Positions 38,334 through 47,148 of a stretch of DNA of 64,000 nt are shown here, piece after piece. The stretch is from Ancylobacter crimeensis (lineage in GTDB: Bacteria; Pseudomonadota; Alphaproteobacteria; Rhizobiales; Xanthobacteraceae). Below the pieces are notes generated by a model, which was not told the DNA's origin, did no database searches, and saw only the letters and a list, made by a program, of their open reading frames with translations. Where the stretch lies: the NCBI RefSeq assembly GCF_023016805.1, contig NZ_JALKCH010000010.1, positions 124,001 to 188,000 on the forward strand, written 5' to 3'. The translations under genes were made by a program, and so were the position numbers. Numbering within the stretch: the first letter of the stretch is position 1; each line of letters starts with the position of its first letter.

Positions 38334-40373
38334 TCAGATGTCCTTGCACAGCCGCAGGGCATCGTAGATCGCGGCGTGGATGTTGCGGCCGGTCCAGGCG
38401 TCGCCGATGCGGAACAGCGCATAGCCGCCCTTGCCGACGGCGGGCTGGGTCTGCCCGGCCACCATGGCGTCGAGATCCGTCGCGCCGTCATTCACCGATC
38501 CGGTGCGCAGGTCCTCGAACAGGCCGGTCACCGGCAGCACGCCGTAATCGACCACCACGCGATCGACCACGCGCTCTTCCTCGGCTTCGGTCATGGTGTT
38601 GCGGAGCGCCGCGATCAGGCGGTTGCCTTCCGGGTAGACCTCGATGAGCTCCATATTCGGGCTCATCACCACGCCGAGCTTGTAGAGTTCGCGCAGATGG
38701 ATCGGCTGGTTGGTGGTGCCGACCTCTTCCGCGATCATCCGGTCATGGGTGGCGACCTCGACCAGGCAACCCTTCTTGGCCAGCACTTCGGCGGTGGAGG
38801 AGGCGTTGTGACCACCGATCTCGTCATAGACCAGCACCGTGCCGGTCGGTTCGACCGCGCCGGTCAGCACGTCGGTGGTGGTCACGACGTGCTCGGAACC
38901 CTTGGCGTAACCCTGGATCGGCTGGCCGCCGGTCGCCATGATGACGACGTCGGGCGCCTCGGCCAGTACCATGTCCGGCGTCGGGGCGGTGTTGAGGCGG
39001 ATGTCGACGCCCTTCTTCTGCACCTGCGCGTAGAGCCAGCGCGGAATGCCGGAAAGGGCCTCGCGCCAGGTCGCCTTTGCCGCGACGTTGATCTGGCCGC
39101 CGACCTTGTCGCTCTTCTCGAACAGCACCACGGAATGGCCGCGCTCGGCGCAGACGCGGGCCGCCTCCAGCCCGCCGGGACCGGCACCGACCACCACCAC
39201 CTTGCGCTTCACCTGCGCCGGGGCGATGACGTGGGGCATGAAGGCCTCGCGCCCGGTGGCCGCGTTCTGGATGCACAGCGCGTCGCCGCCGACATAGATG
39301 CGGTCGATGCAGTAGCCTGCGCCGACGCATTGGCGGATGTCGTCCTCGCGGCCTTCGATCAGCTTCTTCACGAGATGCGGATCGGCGATGTGGGCGCGGG
39401 TCATGGCGATCATGTCGACATGACCCTCGGCGACCGCGCGGGCGCCGGTGGCGAGGTCGGTGACGCGCTGGGCGTGGAAGATCGGCACCTCGACCTCGCG
39501 CTTGATCGCGCTGGGCAGGAACAGGAAGGGCGCCACCGGGAAGGACATGTTCGGCAGCGAGATGGCATGGGCGATGTGGTCGCGGGCCTGCCCGCCGAGC
39601 ACGTTGAGGAAGTCGACCAGCCCGGCCTTGGCATAGGTCGCGGCGATCTCGACGCAATCCTCGTGGCTGAGGCCGTCGGCGATCATCTCATCGCCGGACA
39701 TCCGCATGCCGATGACATAGTCGTCGCCGACCGCCTCGCGCATCGCCTGCAGCACCTCGATGCCGAAGCGCATCCGGTTCTCGAGGCTTCCGCCATATTC
39801 GTCGGTGCGCTGGTTGACCGACGGGCTCCAGAATTGGTCCACCAGATGGCCGTGCGCGGCGGAAATCTCGCAGCCGTCGAGCCCGCCTTCCTTGCAGCGG
39901 CGCACCGCATCCGCGAAGCTCTTCACCACGCGGCGGATGTCGTTCCTGTCCATCTCGCGTGGAATGGTGCGCGAGGCCGGCTCTCGGCGCGGCGAGGCGG
40001 AGATGGTGGGGAACCAGTGCTCGGTGTCCCACTTGGTGCGCCGACCCATATGGGTGAGCTGAATCATCAGCTTGGCGCCGTGGGCATGCACCCGTTCGGC
40101 GAAACGCTGGAAATGCGGGATCACGCTGTCGTCGGCGACCGAGATCTGCGCCCAGGGCGCGGCCGGGCTGTCCAGCGCCACGGACGACGAGCCGCCGAAC
40201 ATGGTGAGGCCGATGCCGCCCTTGGCCTTTTCCGCGTGATAGAGCTGGTAGCGCTCCTGCGGCTTGCCGTCCTTGCCGTAGCCGGGAGCGTGGGAGGTCG
40301 ACATCACGCGGTTGCGGATGGTGAGACCCTTGATGGTGAGGGGCTTCAGCAATGCGTCGGCATTGGCGATCAT
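38334..40373 (-). CDS. dgcA: Dimethylglycine demethylase subunit DgcA (FMN/FAD oxidoreductase)
   Basis: A 679-residue protein of the trimethylamine dehydrogenase/2,4-dienoyl-CoA reductase type. An old-yellow-enzyme barrel (1 to about 340) has the paired histidines AAHGH (172-176) and the FMN region. A cysteine-containing linker spans 349-367. A C-terminal FAD/NAD domain starts with VVVGAGPGGLEA (393-404). It removes a methyl group from dimethylglycine, giving sarcosine. In the linker the classical Cys-x2-Cys-x2-Cys 4Fe-4S pattern reads C349-x2-A352-x2-C355 ... C367, so one ligand position is alanine. First gene of the operon; a 78-bp gap separates it from dgcB. Confidence 0.87.
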   Translation of the reverse strand: MIANADALLKPLTIKGLTIRNRVMSTSHAPGYGKDGKPQERYQLYHAEKAKGGIGLTMFGGSSSVALDSPAAPWAQISVADDSVIPHFQRFAERVHAHGAKLMIQLTHMGRRTKWDTEHWFPTISASPRREPASRTIPREMDRNDIRRVVKSFADAVRRCKEGGLDGCEISAAHGHLVDQFWSPSVNQRTDEYGGSLENRMRFGIEVLQAMREAVGDDYVIGMRMSGDEMIADGLSHEDCVEIAATYAKAGLVDFLNVLGGQARDHIAHAISLPNMSFPVAPFLFLPSAIKREVEVPIFHAQRVTDLATGARAVAEGHVDMIAMTRAHIADPHLVKKLIEGREDDIRQCVGAGYCIDRIYVGGDALCIQNAATGREAFMPHVIAPAQVKRKVVVVGAGPGGLEAARVCAERGHSVVLFEKSDKVGGQINVAAKATWREALSGIPRWLYAQVQKKGVDIRLNTAPTPDMVLAEAPDVVIMATGGQPIQGYAKGSEHVVTTTDVLTGAVEPTGTVLVYDEIGGHNASSTAEVLAKKGCLVEVATHDRMIAEEVGTTNQPIHLRELYKLGVVMSPNMELIEVYPEGNRLIAALRNTMTEAEEERVVDRVVVDYGVLPVTGLFEDLRTGSVNDGATDLDAMVAGQTQPAVGKGGYALFRIGDAWTGRNIHAAIYDALRLCKDI

Positions 40374-40482
40374 GGCGGGGCCTTAGCGCTCCTGAGGGCA
40401 ACCATGCCGGGAATGTTCAAGCGGCACGATAGGGTGCGCGCGGAGTTTAGAGACAGAACAAACGCGCCATCGCGCCAGTAGC

Positions 40483-40491
40483 TTTGCGACC
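40483..40491 (-). promoter_or_regulatory. Candidate regulator half-site upstream of dgcA
   Basis: The 8-mer TTTGCGAC (plus strand, 40483-40490) also occurs upstream of gbcA at 46413-46420. Both lie about 110 bp before their start codons. It may be a half-site of the GbdR-type regulator; no second copy is evident here. Confidence 0.35.
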
Positions 40492-40534
40492 GCACGGTGA
40501 CGCACGGCCGAATAAGGCGCAAAGCCTTGGGGAT

Positions 40535-41446
40535 TCACGGCTTCGGGTGCCACGCCATGCGCCGCAGCGCAGGCCCAGCGAGGGCGAGAACGATGAGCGC
40601 CAGCGGCACGCAGAAGACGAAACCGACATAATGGAAGCCGAGCGCGCCGACCACGCCGCCGAAGAAGAAGCAGACGACGAAGCAGGACAGCAGCTTCAGC
40701 TTCTCGCGGTCTGCGAACACAAGCTGCGTGCCGTTCTTCCGGCGCACATGGTTCATGTAGAACAGTTTGCCGAGCTCGATGCCGAGGTCGGTCACGATGC
40801 CGGTCATGTGGGTGGTGCGGATCTTGGCGCCCGACAGCTTGGTGACGGTCGCGTTCTGCAACCCCATGATGAAGCAGAGCACTGCCACCGCGGGCACGAA
40901 GACCAGCACCGAGGCCTTCGCATGACCGCCAAGCACACCGAAAGCCAGCAGAAGCAAGGCTTCCAGCGCCAGCGGCAGAGCGTATTCCTGGCCGGCGCGG
41001 TGCAGCCGCGCCCAATTCACCATCATGGCGGAAGTTGCCGCGCCGGCGAGAAAGGGCAGCAGGGCGCCGAAGCCGGCAATCACCAGTCCGCCGGCGCCCA
41101 CCACCAGATTGTCCGCCATGCCCGAGACGATGCCGGACATGTGCGAGGTGTATTGCCCGACCGCGAGCAGGCCACCGGCATTGGTGGCGCCGGCCACGAA
41201 GGTCATGCACAGGCCGAGCCGGGCATCGGCGAGCGGGGTGCGCTCGGCGCCCAGCATATGGGCGGAGAGGTCGGAATAGCGATCCGCAAGGCTGCGGGTG
41301 TCGACGTGGGAATGCGCGTTCATGGCGGAACCGCGTGCCGGGAGCGGAGCGGACGGGTCATGGCGAGGCCCGGTGCCGGCACCGTGGGAAACATCGTCCG
41401 AAGCCATGGCTTCGGATTGCGACTTTTGCGCGGTGACGTCCGACAT
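40535..41446 (-). CDS. DUF1275 (YoaK) family membrane protein
   Basis: A 303-residue membrane protein with about six helices. The DUF1275 core is recognisable in MTFVAGATNAGGLLAVGQYT, SHMSGIVSGMADNLVVG, FIMGLQNATVTKLSGAKIRT and THMTGIVTDLGIELG. Function of the family is unknown; some members affect stress tolerance. The first 40 residues are polar, and MNAHSHVDTR at 41323 is an alternative start, but the SD-like GGAAGG favours 41446. It lies between dgcA and the GbdR-like regulator with no overlap, so its part in the island is unclear. Confidence 0.82.
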   Translation of the reverse strand: MSDVTAQKSQSEAMASDDVSHGAGTGPRHDPSAPLPARGSAMNAHSHVDTRSLADRYSDLSAHMLGAERTPLADARLGLCMTFVAGATNAGGLLAVGQYTSHMSGIVSGMADNLVVGAGGLVIAGFGALLPFLAGAATSAMMVNWARLHRAGQEYALPLALEALLLLAFGVLGGHAKASVLVFVPAVAVLCFIMGLQNATVTKLSGAKIRTTHMTGIVTDLGIELGKLFYMNHVRRKNGTQLVFADREKLKLLSCFVVCFFFGGVVGALGFHYVGFVFCVPLALIVLALAGPALRRMAWHPKP

Positions 41447-41587
41447 GCCTTCCGCCTTCCGGGCGGCGGAGAGTGTTCGCCGGTGCCGGATATATCCTGA
41501 AAACGCAATGCGTTATCACAAGTGTCGCGCGTGTTGCGCGGCGCGGCAAGCACCATTGCAAGGCGCATGGCAGACATGTGCGCGCTT

Positions 41588-42607
41588 TTATTCCCCCGTC
41601 GGGGCGAGACCGCCTGCCGTGGTCGGCGACATGCTGCGTTCCTGGCGCGGCGAGCGGCCGAAATGGCGGGCATAGGCGGTCGAGAAATGCGCCGCCGACT
41701 GGAAGCCACAGGCAAGACCCACGGCGGTGATGCTGAGCTTGGACAAGCGGAGCAATTCGCGCGCCCGCTCGAGCCTGATCACCATCTGGTAGGCGGCCGG
41801 GGTTGCCCCGAGATGGCGGCGGAAGAGGCGCTCCAACTGGCGGGCCGACACGTCGAGCCGGGCGGCGATGGCGGCGATGCCCGGCGGGTCGTCGATCGCG
41901 TTTTCCATCAGCCGCACCGCGCGGGCCAGCGTTGGATCCGGCAAGGCGGGGCGGGGCCGGGCCGGGCGGGCGCTGCGCTCGCTGCCGGCCCGGTTGCGCG
42001 CCTCGGAGGGCGCGCGCTCCAGGCTGAACTGCTCCGAAACCCGGCTGACGACGCCGCGCCCGCAGCGGGCCTCGATCAGCGCCAGCATCATGTCGAGCGG
42101 TGCAATGCCGCCGGTGCAGGTCAGCCGGTCGCCGTCGATGACATAGGCGTCCTCGACGAAATCAATGTCGGGAAACTCTTCACGGATCGCGGACAGGTTC
42201 TCCCAGTGTATGGCGCAGCGATGGAAATCCAGAAGCCCCGCCTCGGCCAGCACGAAGCTGCCGGTGCACAGCGCACCCAGCGCGACGCCGCGGCGGGCAA
42301 GGCGGCGCAGCCCGTCCTCGAGCGCGCCGCCGGACGCATGGCGCACGTCGATGCCGCCGCACACCAGAAGCAGGTCTAGCGGCCCGGCCTGGGCCAGCGG
42401 CACGGTGGGATGCAGGGTCAGGCCGTTGCTGGCAATGGCGGGCAGGCCGTCCAGCGTGGTGACGCACCAGGAATAAAGAGCTGTTTCCGTTACATAATTC
42501 GCCATGCGCAGCGCTTCCAGCGCATTCGCGCATGCGATCAGGGAGTGGTTCGGCAGGGTGAGGAAGCCGATCCGGGTCAGCGCTGAGAGGTCGGTGTCCT
42601 TGGCCAT
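41588..42607 (-). CDS. GlxA-type AraC regulator, GbdR-like (betaine/dimethylglycine response)
   Basis: A 339-residue regulator. Residues 12 to about 190 form a DJ-1/PfpI (class I glutamine amidotransferase-like) sensor domain with the nucleophile elbow GALCTGSFVLAEAG. The C-terminus has two AraC helix-turn-helices (IAAIAARLDVSARQLERLFR, SITAVGLACGFQSAAHFSTA). This architecture and the place between dgcAB and gbcAB match GbdR, which activates glycine betaine catabolism in Pseudomonas. The ATG giving MAKDTDLSAL was chosen; the frame is open for 78 more codons upstream without similarity. Exact ligand not provable from sequence. Confidence 0.8.
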   Translation of the reverse strand: MAKDTDLSALTRIGFLTLPNHSLIACANALEALRMANYVTETALYSWCVTTLDGLPAIASNGLTLHPTVPLAQAGPLDLLLVCGGIDVRHASGGALEDGLRRLARRGVALGALCTGSFVLAEAGLLDFHRCAIHWENLSAIREEFPDIDFVEDAYVIDGDRLTCTGGIAPLDMMLALIEARCGRGVVSRVSEQFSLERAPSEARNRAGSERSARPARPRPALPDPTLARAVRLMENAIDDPPGIAAIAARLDVSARQLERLFRRHLGATPAAYQMVIRLERARELLRLSKLSITAVGLACGFQSAAHFSTAYARHFGRSPRQERSMSPTTAGGLAPTGE

Positions 42608-42743
42608 CTGGTTTCCGACTGTTGCTCCCGCATGGCGGATTGGCGATGCAAATGCCCGCACTCCGTCATAGCCGGGCAGGAAAGCCGCCGCAGAATCGCC
42701 ACGTCCACAACGGTCAATGGGGACATCTGAGGAGATCGACCCC

Positions 42744-43457
42744 ATGACCTTCGCGTTGGCACTCCGCATTCCTACGACGCCGCGCCGGCTCGCGGAAGCC
42801 GGGCTGCAGCTTGCCTTCTGCGCGGCGCTCGTGGCCGGCACCTATGCGCTGACCCGGCCCGTATCGCCGCCGCCGGGCAAGGATGTCGCCCGTCTGCTTC
42901 AGCCGGAGCCGGAAGCGCAGTATGTCTTCGCCCAGAAGGGTGACCGCCTTGCCGTCGTAAACCCGACCGAGGCCGCCGCCCCCGCTCCGGCGCCGATCGC
43001 CGAGGTGAAGGAAACGCCTGAAAATACAATGGCTTCTATCGCCGCTCCGCTGCCGCCTGAGCGTCCGGCGGAGGTCGCGCAGAGTGCGGCTGCCACCACC
43101 GTGAGCAAGCCCCGCCGCGTCGCCGTCGAAAGCCCGGTGGCCCGTTTCGGCGAGAGCCGCGATCCGCAGCTCGCCAATCCGCCCCGTCCGTCGGAACTCG
43201 GTGCCGTGCCGCCGCCCCCGCTCGGGGCGCCGGTCGCGCTCCGTCGCGCACCGGTTCCCCCGCCGGTCCAGCTCGCCGATGCCGAGCCGCTGCCGCCGGC
43301 CCCCGTCGTGCCGGCTCCGCCGCGCGAGGAGGGTTTCCTCGGCCTGCCGCCGCTGCCTTCGGTCGAGCAGGTGGTCGACGGCACCGTCGATGGCACGCGG
43401 CAGGCCTGGGGTCGGATGAAGGATGCAGTGCAGACGGTGATTCCCGTCGGCCAGTGA
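42744..43457 (+). CDS. Proline/alanine-rich membrane-anchored hypothetical protein
   Basis: A 237-residue protein starting MTFALALRIPTTPRRLAEAG after a good SD (GAGGAGAT). One membrane helix (about residues 22-42, LQLAFCAALVAGTYALTRPV) is followed by a Pro/Ala-rich, presumably periplasmic stretch and a C-terminal helix (EQVVDGTVDGTRQAWGRMKD). No family was recognised. It has its own terminator and stands on the opposite strand from the catabolic genes, so it need not belong to the pathway. Confidence 0.65.
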   Translation: MTFALALRIPTTPRRLAEAGLQLAFCAALVAGTYALTRPVSPPPGKDVARLLQPEPEAQYVFAQKGDRLAVVNPTEAAAPAPAPIAEVKETPENTMASIAAPLPPERPAEVAQSAAATTVSKPRRVAVESPVARFGESRDPQLANPPRPSELGAVPPPPLGAPVALRRAPVPPPVQLADAEPLPPAPVVPAPPREEGFLGLPPLPSVEQVVDGTVDGTRQAWGRMKDAVQTVIPVGQ

Positions 43458-43497
43458 GTCCAATTTCGAGTCCGATGAGGTGGACGATGAGTCCAGA

Positions 43498-43532
43498 AAG
43501 GTCGGTCACCATGAGGTGACCGGCCTTCTTCG
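43498..43532 (+). terminator. Hairpin terminator between the hypothetical gene and gbcB
   Basis: AAGGTCGGTCAC (43498-43509) pairs with GTGACCGGCCTT (43516-43527) with one G-T pair; CTTCGTC follows. The A-tract on the left makes it usable by the converging gbcB too. Confidence 0.7.
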
Positions 43533-43545
43533 TCTCGATCGGCGC

Positions 43546-44844
43546 TCAGCGGTCGACCACGAGGTCGCTGGTCGGCTTCGAGCAACACAGCAGAGCCATG
43601 CCGGCGTCAATCTCGCGCTGGCGGATGCCCCCCTGATGCTTCATCTCGACGGTGCCGGAGATGATCTTCGACTTGCAGGTGCCGCACAGCCCCTTGGAAC
43701 AGGATGACGGCAACCGGATACCGGCCCGCCGGGCAACGTCGAGCACGGAGCGATCGCCCGGCACTTCGATGGTCTTGCCGGACTTGGTGAAGGTGACCTG
43801 ATACACGGGTACGGCCTCGGCTGCCGGTGCCGGGGGCGCCACGCTCGGCGCGGTCGCAGTCGAGGCATTCGCGCTCGGGGGATTTGCGCTTAGGGGATTT
43901 GCGCTCGGAGCCTGTGCCGCGGCTTCCGCCACGATCTCGGCGATGACTTCCGCCGCGGCTTCCGCGGCGGCGGCCTTCACTGCCTCGCCGAGGGTGGCGG
44001 CAACAACCTCGGTCGCGACCTCGGGATCGGCGGCGGCCATTTCCTCGAAGCTGAAGCTTTCCTCATGGTGCCGGGTCATGTCGAAGCCGGCTTCCTTCAG
44101 CAGCCCGCGCACCGCCGCCATGAAGGGGGAGGGGCCGCAGACGAAGACCTCGCGGCTCGCCAGATCCGGCGCGATCAGCTTCAGCATGGGCAGCGACAGG
44201 CGGCCGGCGAAGCCGTTCCACGGCTCGCCCGGGCTGCCGGCCTCGCAGACCGGCACCAGGCGGAAGTTTTCCGGCTGGTTGCGGGCCATCAGCTCCAGTT
44301 CCGTGCGGAACACGATGTCGGCCGGCGAGCGGGCGGCGTGCACGAAGACGATGTCGCGCGGCTCGCCGAGGTCGTGGAAGGTGCGGGCCATCGACATCAG
44401 GGGCGTGATGCCGCTGCCGCCGGACAGGAACAGGTATTTTGCCGGCGCGGGACGCGGTTCGCCCTCGCCGAAGCAGCTGAAATCGCCCATCGGGCCGACG
44501 GCGCGGATTTCGGACCCCACCTTCAGCGTGTCGTGCAGCGCGTTCGACACCGGGCCCCCGGGCACGCGCTTCACGGTGATGGCGATGGTGTCGGGCCGGG
44601 TCGGGGCGGAGGAGAGCGTGTAGCAGCGGTTCACCGTCTCGCCGCCGATCTCGACGTCGAGCGTGATGAACTGGCCCGGCCGGTAGTGGAAGCGCCGCGG
44701 CTCGCGGGAGGCGAGCACGAAGGTCTTCACGTCGTGGGTTTCCTGGCGGATCGCCCGCACCACCAGCACGTCGTCGGCATCGGGATTCCAGGCGGGAAGA
44801 GCCGGTGCCAGCAGGCGGTCGGCGGTCTCGCGGGCGATCGTCAT
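43546..44844 (-). CDS. gbcB: Glycine betaine demethylase reductase subunit GbcB
   Basis: A 432-residue electron-transfer subunit supplying GbcA. The FAD domain has RCYTLSSAP, the NAD domain has LFLSGGSGITPLMSM and VFVCGPSPFM, and a C-terminal plant-type 2Fe-2S domain has C382-x4-C387-x2-C390 and a final Cys near 420. Between reductase and ferredoxin lies an unusually long Ala-rich linker (about 268-343) with AEAAAEVIAEIVAEAAA and three SANP/SANA units; related proteins have a much shorter link. The ATG giving MTIARETADR is used; a TTG two codons upstream is in frame. Confidence 0.9.
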   Translation of the reverse strand: MTIARETADRLLAPALPAWNPDADDVLVVRAIRQETHDVKTFVLASREPRRFHYRPGQFITLDVEIGGETVNRCYTLSSAPTRPDTIAITVKRVPGGPVSNALHDTLKVGSEIRAVGPMGDFSCFGEGEPRPAPAKYLFLSGGSGITPLMSMARTFHDLGEPRDIVFVHAARSPADIVFRTELELMARNQPENFRLVPVCEAGSPGEPWNGFAGRLSLPMLKLIAPDLASREVFVCGPSPFMAAVRGLLKEAGFDMTRHHEESFSFEEMAAADPEVATEVVAATLGEAVKAAAAEAAAEVIAEIVAEAAAQAPSANPLSANPPSANASTATAPSVAPPAPAAEAVPVYQVTFTKSGKTIEVPGDRSVLDVARRAGIRLPSSCSKGLCGTCKSKIISGTVEMKHQGGIRQREIDAGMALLCCSKPTSDLVVDR

Positions 44845-44983
44845 GGGCAACGCTCACTCGTTGAAGCGAAGAGGGGGAGACCGGCGGGCAGAGGCCGGCG
44901 TTGGGGCACGGAAGGCAGGCCGGCGGGCAGACGCCGGCATGGAGGCGATGGCAGGGAGGCGCCGGCCCGTCACGGCGCCGGCA

Positions 44984-45029
44984 TGAAAGAGGGCCGGATC
45001 GGGGATGCCGGCCGGCCCTTCGCTCTTTC
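44984..45029 (-). terminator. Hairpin terminator downstream of gbcA
   Basis: On the minus strand GAAAGAG...AGGGCCGG pairs with CCGGCCCT...CTCTTTC. It lies in the 191-bp gap between gbcA and gbcB, a GC-rich stretch full of GCCGGC motifs, so the two genes may be separately or unequally expressed. Confidence 0.55.
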
Positions 45030-45035
45030 GGGCGC

Positions 45036-46307
45036 TCAGTCTTCGCCGCGGCCGGCGAGATGGGATTCCATCCGGCCGACATACCAGTTGCAGAACTTGT
45101 CCACGAGCATCTCGGTGTGCGGCGAGTAGGGGCCGGGCTCATAGGCCGGGCTGCGCGCGCCTTCCTGGCAGTAGCCGACCAGCTCGGAATCCTGGTCGTT
45201 GGTGGCTTCCCACACGCCGACCAGGTTGGCGAGGTCGTAGTCCACGCCTTCCACCGCGTCCTTGTGGACCAGCCACTTGGTGCGCAGCAGCGAGTGCTCG
45301 GCGTCGAGCGGCAGCACCGAGAACACCACGGCGTGGTCGGACATGAAATGGTGCCAGCTATTCGGCTGGGTCCAGAAGTGCAGGGCGCCGTGCCGCGGAT
45401 CGTTGATCTTGCCGAGCAGCTTCGTGCACGCCGCCTTGGTGTCGGCGGTGTGGCTCTCGCCGTCGCCGGCCAGCGGCAGGCGCTCGGTGCGGAAGCCGGT
45501 CACCATGTCGTCGAGGTGCTCCATCATCTGCGAGGGAAAGCCGCAGCTTTCCCATTCGCGATGGCTGCTGGTGATGAGCCGTGCATAGGCGTCGGCCTCT
45601 TCGCGCTCATGCTCGTCGAGCTGTTCGGGCGCGAAGCCGAAGCCATAGGCGAAGAGCGGCACGGTCAGCTCGGGATGGTTGCCCGCGCAGTGATAGCACT
45701 CGCGGTTGTTCTCCATGGTGAGCTTCCAGTTGCCCGGCTCGATGATGTCCTTCTCGAAGGCGACCTTGGCGTTCTTCAGGTCGTGCGGGGCGAGATAGGG
45801 CGCCATCTTTTCGGCCATCACGTCGAAATCCTTCGGCGGATCATCGCTGAGGCATACGAAGATGAGGCCTTCCAGCGAGCGCACATGGACCGGCTTGAGG
45901 CCATGGCAGGCGGCGTTGAAGTCCTCGCCCATGTGATCGGCGTGGAGCAGTCGGCCGTCGAGGCCGTAGGTCCAGGAATGATAGCGGCAGACGAGATTGC
46001 CGACCGTGGTCTTGTAGTCGAGCACGAGCCGCGCGCCGCGGTGGCGGCAGACATTGTGGAAGGCACGCAACTCGCCGTCATCGTCGCGGGTGACGATGAT
46101 CGAGGCCTTGCCGATGTCGAAGGTCATCGCATCGCCCGGCTCGGGAATGTCGGGGTCGACGCCGACGAAGATCCAGTGGTGGCCGAAGATGATGTCCATG
46201 TCCGCCGCGAAGATCTCGGGGCTTGTGTAGAACGGCGCTTCCAGGCTGTGGCCCTTCTTGCGACGGCGCAGCAGCGCCTTGAGCGGCGTGTTGGTGACAT
46301 CGAGCAT
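45036..46307 (-). CDS. gbcA: Glycine betaine demethylase oxygenase subunit GbcA (Rieske)
   Basis: A 423-residue Rieske non-heme iron oxygenase. The Rieske cluster is C87-x-H89 and C107-x2-H110 (CRHRG, CRYHSWTYG). The mononuclear iron site includes the histidines of NNRECYHCAGNHPEL (about 200-214). It oxidatively removes a methyl group from glycine betaine, giving dimethylglycine and formaldehyde, with electrons from GbcB. The gene is transcribed before gbcB and carries a candidate activator site upstream. Confidence 0.93.
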   Translation of the reverse strand: MLDVTNTPLKALLRRRKKGHSLEAPFYTSPEIFAADMDIIFGHHWIFVGVDPDIPEPGDAMTFDIGKASIIVTRDDDGELRAFHNVCRHRGARLVLDYKTTVGNLVCRYHSWTYGLDGRLLHADHMGEDFNAACHGLKPVHVRSLEGLIFVCLSDDPPKDFDVMAEKMAPYLAPHDLKNAKVAFEKDIIEPGNWKLTMENNRECYHCAGNHPELTVPLFAYGFGFAPEQLDEHEREEADAYARLITSSHREWESCGFPSQMMEHLDDMVTGFRTERLPLAGDGESHTADTKAACTKLLGKINDPRHGALHFWTQPNSWHHFMSDHAVVFSVLPLDAEHSLLRTKWLVHKDAVEGVDYDLANLVGVWEATNDQDSELVGYCQEGARSPAYEPGPYSPHTEMLVDKFCNWYVGRMESHLAGRGED

Positions 46308-46686
46308 GGTGGTCTCCCTCGCGTCGCGTGACCGCTCATCCGGCGGAAACGGTCCTCAGGGCGGCGCGCTCGTCTGGAATTGTTCGACGGAAGATGCCGC
46401 GGTACTTTCATGTTTGCGACAGGTTTTTTACTTGGCGCGACATTTCCGTTTTCTGTGACGGTTACTTGCGAGGGGTGGAGCGGCGTGTGGCCCGCGCGCC
46501 GCAGCGGAAGACCGCGCATAGTGTTCGCGAAGTCATCGACGAGGGACGACTTGGGAAGGCGAAAACGGGCAGACGGGCAGAAAGCTGGGGCCAGGGGCGC
46601 ATGGCTGTCGTTCAAGCCGGCCGCCCGTCTACCCGCCAGCTTCCCGCCGTGGCACCATGGCGGCTCCGTCGCGTATCAGGCCGATC
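46308..46686. promoter_or_regulatory. Promoter region of gbcA and of the small EamA gene
   Basis: No gene is seen. On the minus strand TGTCGC occurs twice (46442-46437 and 46421-46416), exactly 21 bp apart, separated by a locally A/T-rich spacer. Two helical turns between direct half-sites is typical of AraC-family activators such as GbdR. Confidence 0.6.
46416..46442 (-). promoter_or_regulatory. Direct repeat TGTCGC-N15-TGTCGC, candidate GbdR-type activator site of gbcA
   Basis: Two identical half-sites with a 21-bp period, about 110-135 bp before the gbcA start codon. A single TGTCGC also lies upstream of soxB (minus strand, 55340-55335) and GGTCGC upstream of dgcA. Assignment to the regulator is inference. 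Confidence 0.45.
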
Positions 46687-47124
46687 ATGAAGTCCGTTCT
46701 CTCCTCCTGGCCCTTCTGGGCCCTCGGCTCGGCGGCCTTTGCCGCGCTCACCGCCATCTTCGCCAAGGTTGGCGTCACCGGGATCGGGTCCGACTTCGCC
46801 ACCTTCATCCGCACGGTCGTCATTCTCGGCGCGCTGGCGCTGATGCTGACCCTCACCGGGGGCTGGCAGGGGCTCGGCACGGTGTCGCCGCGCTCGGCTC
46901 TGTTCCTCGTGCTGTCGGGTCTTGCCACCGGGGCGTCGTGGCTCTGCTATTTCCGCGCGCTGCAGCTGGGCGACGCCTCGCGCGTCGCGCCCGTCGACAA
47001 GCTGAGCGTGGTGATGGTCGCGCTGTTCGCCGCGCTGTTCCTGCGCGAGACGCTGACGCTCATCGGCTGGATCGGGGTCGGGCTGATCGGCACCGGCGCG
47101 GTGCTGATCGCCACCGGGCTCTGA
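46687..47124 (+). CDS. Small EamA-domain transporter (single repeat)
   Basis: A 145-residue protein with about five hydrophobic helices and one EamA repeat: WALGSAAFAALTAIFAKVGV, RALQLGDASRVAPVDKLSVV, FLRETLTLIGWIGVGLIGTG. Full EamA proteins have two repeats; short ones of this length form a distinct family thought to act as dimers. The substrate is unknown. The ATG giving MKSVLSSWPF was chosen. It is the only plus-strand gene between gbcA and the second regulator. Confidence 0.82.
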   Translation: MKSVLSSWPFWALGSAAFAALTAIFAKVGVTGIGSDFATFIRTVVILGALALMLTLTGGWQGLGTVSPRSALFLVLSGLATGASWLCYFRALQLGDASRVAPVDKLSVVMVALFAALFLRETLTLIGWIGVGLIGTGAVLIATGL

Positions 47125-47148
47125 TCCGAAGGCCGCTGCGCGGCGTTC

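Noticed and set aside
38376-40481. 701-codon plus-strand open frame opposite dgcA
   Set aside because: dgcA has clear domain motifs on the minus strand; the plus-strand product shows only mirror composition.
46687-47124. Broken EamA gene (pseudogene)
   Set aside because: One-repeat EamA proteins of about 140 residues are a known intact family; start, stop and helices look complete.
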